The notes under the pieces were generated by a model, which saw nothing but the letters and a program-made list of their open reading frames with translations, was not told the DNA's origin and did not search any database. Positions 63,528-64,000 of a stretch of 64,000 nucleotides of DNA are shown here, piece by piece. The DNA comes from Brachyhypopomus gauderio. Lineage: Eukaryota > Chordata > Actinopteri > Gymnotiformes > Hypopomidae. The number at the start of each line of letters is the position of its first letter. Position 1 is the stretch's first letter. The stretch spans positions 25,234,765 through 25,298,764 of the forward strand of contig NC_135214.1 in the NCBI RefSeq assembly GCF_052324685.1. The letters are read 5' to 3'. The translations under genes and the position numbers were made by a program.

Positions 63528-64000
63528 CAGTTGTGATCAAATTTATTCAACCCCCAATGCTGCGAAGGGTTTTATGGAATTCAGTGCACATTTGTAATTG
63601 TGTTCATAATGAAATCTTACAAGGACTTGTTAAAGAACTAAATGCAACTAAGATAGCATCAATTTTTTTTGTCATAAAGTATTAAATGGCCTTTTTGTGA
63701 TTTCTTCATTGACACAATTATTCAACCCCTTTACGACTACCACTCCTAAGAACAGAGGTTCATTCCAGTGTTTTCCATCAGGTATTGAAAACATCTGTGG
63801 ATGTCAACGAGCAGCAATCAAGCATGATAAGCACCAATTAGGCAGATTTAAAAGGACTGTGATACTCAGCTCCTTCTAGACATCTACTGGTGTGTTTCCA
63901 AGCATGGTGAAGGCAAGAGAATGGTCCCAGAAGACAAGAGAAGAGGTTATTGCTCTTCACAAGAATGGCAATGGATATAAAAAGATTGCGAAGTTGTTAA
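63528..64000 (+). mobile_element. Tc1-like DNA transposon, left part (cut by window end)
   Basis: Inverted-repeat start CAGTTGTGATCAAATTTATT directly after a TA dinucleotide (63526-63527), as expected for Tc1/mariner. A transposase start follows at 63904. The right half is outside the window. Confidence 0.85.
63904..64000 (+). CDS. Tc1-like transposase, N-terminus (partial)
   Basis: First 32 residues open to the window edge: MVKAREWSQKTREEVIALHK, then NGNGYKKIAKLL. This is the first helix-turn-helix of the paired-like DNA-binding domain of Tc1 transposases, which bind the terminal repeats and cut and paste the element at TA. Whether the rest is intact cannot be seen. The element lies upstream (5') of the IPO11 penultimate exon, antisense to IPO11. 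Confidence 0.85.
   Translation, partial: MVKAREWSQKTREEVIALHKNGNGYKKIAKLL

Overview
This window is vertebrate nuclear DNA, almost certainly from a teleost fish. It has interrupted genes with GT-AG introns and vertebrate immune and neural genes. It also carries Tc1-like, hAT-like and LTR elements typical of fish, and an extreme load of micro- and minisatellites. The species cannot be named from the sequence.

Layout. (1) 527-7820, + strand: the last 13 coding exons of complement component C7, from inside the MACPF region to the stop codon; the N-terminal exons lie before the window. (2) 10589-15023, - strand: a complete six-exon RGS7BP gene (247 aa) with a CpG-rich first exon. (3) 24136-25341, + strand: an intact, single-exon 5-HT1A serotonin receptor gene (401 aa) with a CRE-like site and a TATA box upstream. 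(4) 45258-62640, - strand: the last two coding exons of importin-11 (IPO11), separated by a 17.1 kb intron. The rest of IPO11 lies beyond the right edge.

RGS7BP and HTR1A are head to head and HTR1A and IPO11 are tail to tail. As I recall the human 5q12 map, that keeps the vertebrate order, but RNF180, which sits between HTR1A and RGS7BP in human, is not visible here. C7 next to RGS7BP is not the human arrangement. RGS7BP and HTR1A both act in neuronal Gi/o signalling; C7 is a secreted pore-forming complement protein and IPO11 a nuclear import receptor, so the genes share no single pathway.

Mobile DNA: a young 2.2 kb LTR element in the last IPO11 intron has 340-bp LTRs differing by one base, a 5-bp target duplication and a single 452-aa ORF without recognisable pol domains. 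There is also a 290-bp hAT-type MITE with an 8-bp target duplication inside a minisatellite, a nested pair of inverted-repeat elements, two decayed Tc1 transposase fragments, a SINE-like repeat, an hAT-like end, and the 5' part of a Tc1-like transposon cut by the right edge.

Roughly 30 tandem arrays (unit sizes from about 18 to 59 bp) fill the introns and intergenic DNA, and most long reading frames in the window are just these arrays read in frame. The most interesting structural signals are microsatellites that abut splice sites (C7 and IPO11), a C7 intron bounded by complementary (CA)n and (TG)n tracts, and an array of donor-like sites in the last IPO11 intron. I found no CRISPR array, operon or other prokaryotic system.
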